From Shewanella avicenniae (GTDB lineage: Bacteria > Pseudomonadota > Gammaproteobacteria > Enterobacterales > Shewanellaceae), in assembly GCF_017354945.1 (NCBI RefSeq), contig NZ_CP071503.1, positions 2,666,001-2,730,000 on the forward strand: DNA of 64,000 bases. The letters run 5' to 3'. Both the position numbers and the translations under genes were made by a program. The notes below the pieces were generated by a model. It was not told the DNA's origin. It was given only the letters and a program-made list of their open reading frames with translations, and did not search any database. Shown one piece after another: positions 63,831-64,000 of this stretch; within the stretch, counting starts at the first letter, position 1; every line of letters begins with the position of its first letter.

Positions 63831-64000
63831 TCAATTAACATTTTCAAGGTACTCCACAAACCTTGGCTCCATGCCACTGAGACGTAAATACCTCGGATGA
63901 TAGGTTCTAAATGTATATAGTGGTAATGCCTCATGAACTATGCGTGACAATTCTTGTTTTGTGAACCCATCTACAGACTCAAAGCGTGAGCCAGAAAATA
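63831..64000 (-). CDS. Partial CDS entering from the right edge
   Basis: The C-terminal about 56 codons of a minus-strand gene, ending RFVEYLENVN and TGA at 63831. The visible part (ELSRIVHEALPLYTFRTYHP) looks coding and has no stop to the window end. Family unknown. Confidence 0.45.
   Translation of the reverse strand, partial: FSGSRFESVDGFTKQELSRIVHEALPLYTFRTYHPRYLRLSGMEPRFVEYLENVN

Noticed and set aside
63704..63934. 76-residue ORF near the right edge
   Set aside because: Another frame on the same strand reads as the natural C-terminus of a gene entering from the edge (ending at 63831).

Overview
The window looks like a gammaproteobacterial chromosome, most probably Shewanella or a close relative. 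This rests on the order queA-tgt-yajC-secD-secF, the lpxB-rnhB-dnaE block, the AcpH and RluA sequences, and attC sites of the Shewanella/Vibrio kind. The genus is an inference.

Layout. (1) 1-16.5 kb is ordinary host DNA: a siroheme-synthase-type dehydrogenase, a rhodanese, secF/secD/yajC/tgt/queA, acpH, rluA, then tilS, dnaE, rnhB and lpxB read leftward. (2) 16.53-60.26 kb is a prophage that appears nearly complete. Its organisation is mixed. The immunity and replication genes are lambda-like (CI, Cro, CII, an O-like protein with iterons, a P-like protein, RecE/RecT, Dam). The head genes are Mu-like (DUF935 portal, MuF, protease, DUF2190, DUF1320), there is a Mor-family activator, and the tail is siphovirus-like, with a programmed -1 frameshift in the tail assembly chaperone. 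An Acb2/Tad1-type cyclic-nucleotide sponge is present. (3) Inside the prophage, between the MuF head gene (44.88 kb) and the protease gene (34.59 kb), lies a block of non-structural genes: ssb, a gene of unknown function under a strong promoter with a palindromic operator, a secreted HNH nuclease, and a complete integron (36.86-44.76 kb). (4) 60.3-64 kb is AT-richer accessory or host DNA: a StbDE-type toxin-antitoxin pair, a membrane protein, and alx with its yybP-ykoY manganese riboswitch.

The integron is the main discovery. It has an intact IntI with the integron-specific insert, a LexA box in front of it, an attI region with GCGC palindromes, and five cassettes oriented away from intI. Each cassette begins with the six bases that complement the R'' box of its own attC, which confirms the cassette boundaries. 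The attC sites of cassettes 3 and 4 are each split at the same place by a 1,949-bp group II intron of the attC-targeting type. The two introns encode the same protein and look identical. Cassette products include a membrane protein, a secreted DMP19-like protein, a secreted DUF4844-like protein and a YcxB-like membrane protein.

How it may work together. The prophage early operon runs leftward from Cro through CII, O, P, the Mor-like activator, lysis candidates and anti-defence genes into the terminase and head genes. Three rho-independent terminators lie across the inserted block, so the downstream capsid and tail genes need antitermination or their own promoter. IntI is the only tyrosine recombinase I can see in the prophage: no phage integrase or transposase was found, although an excisionase-like gene sits at the right end. 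The CI-like repressor seems to lack the Ser/Lys pair for self-cleavage, whereas intI carries a LexA box, so the two elements may respond differently to SOS.
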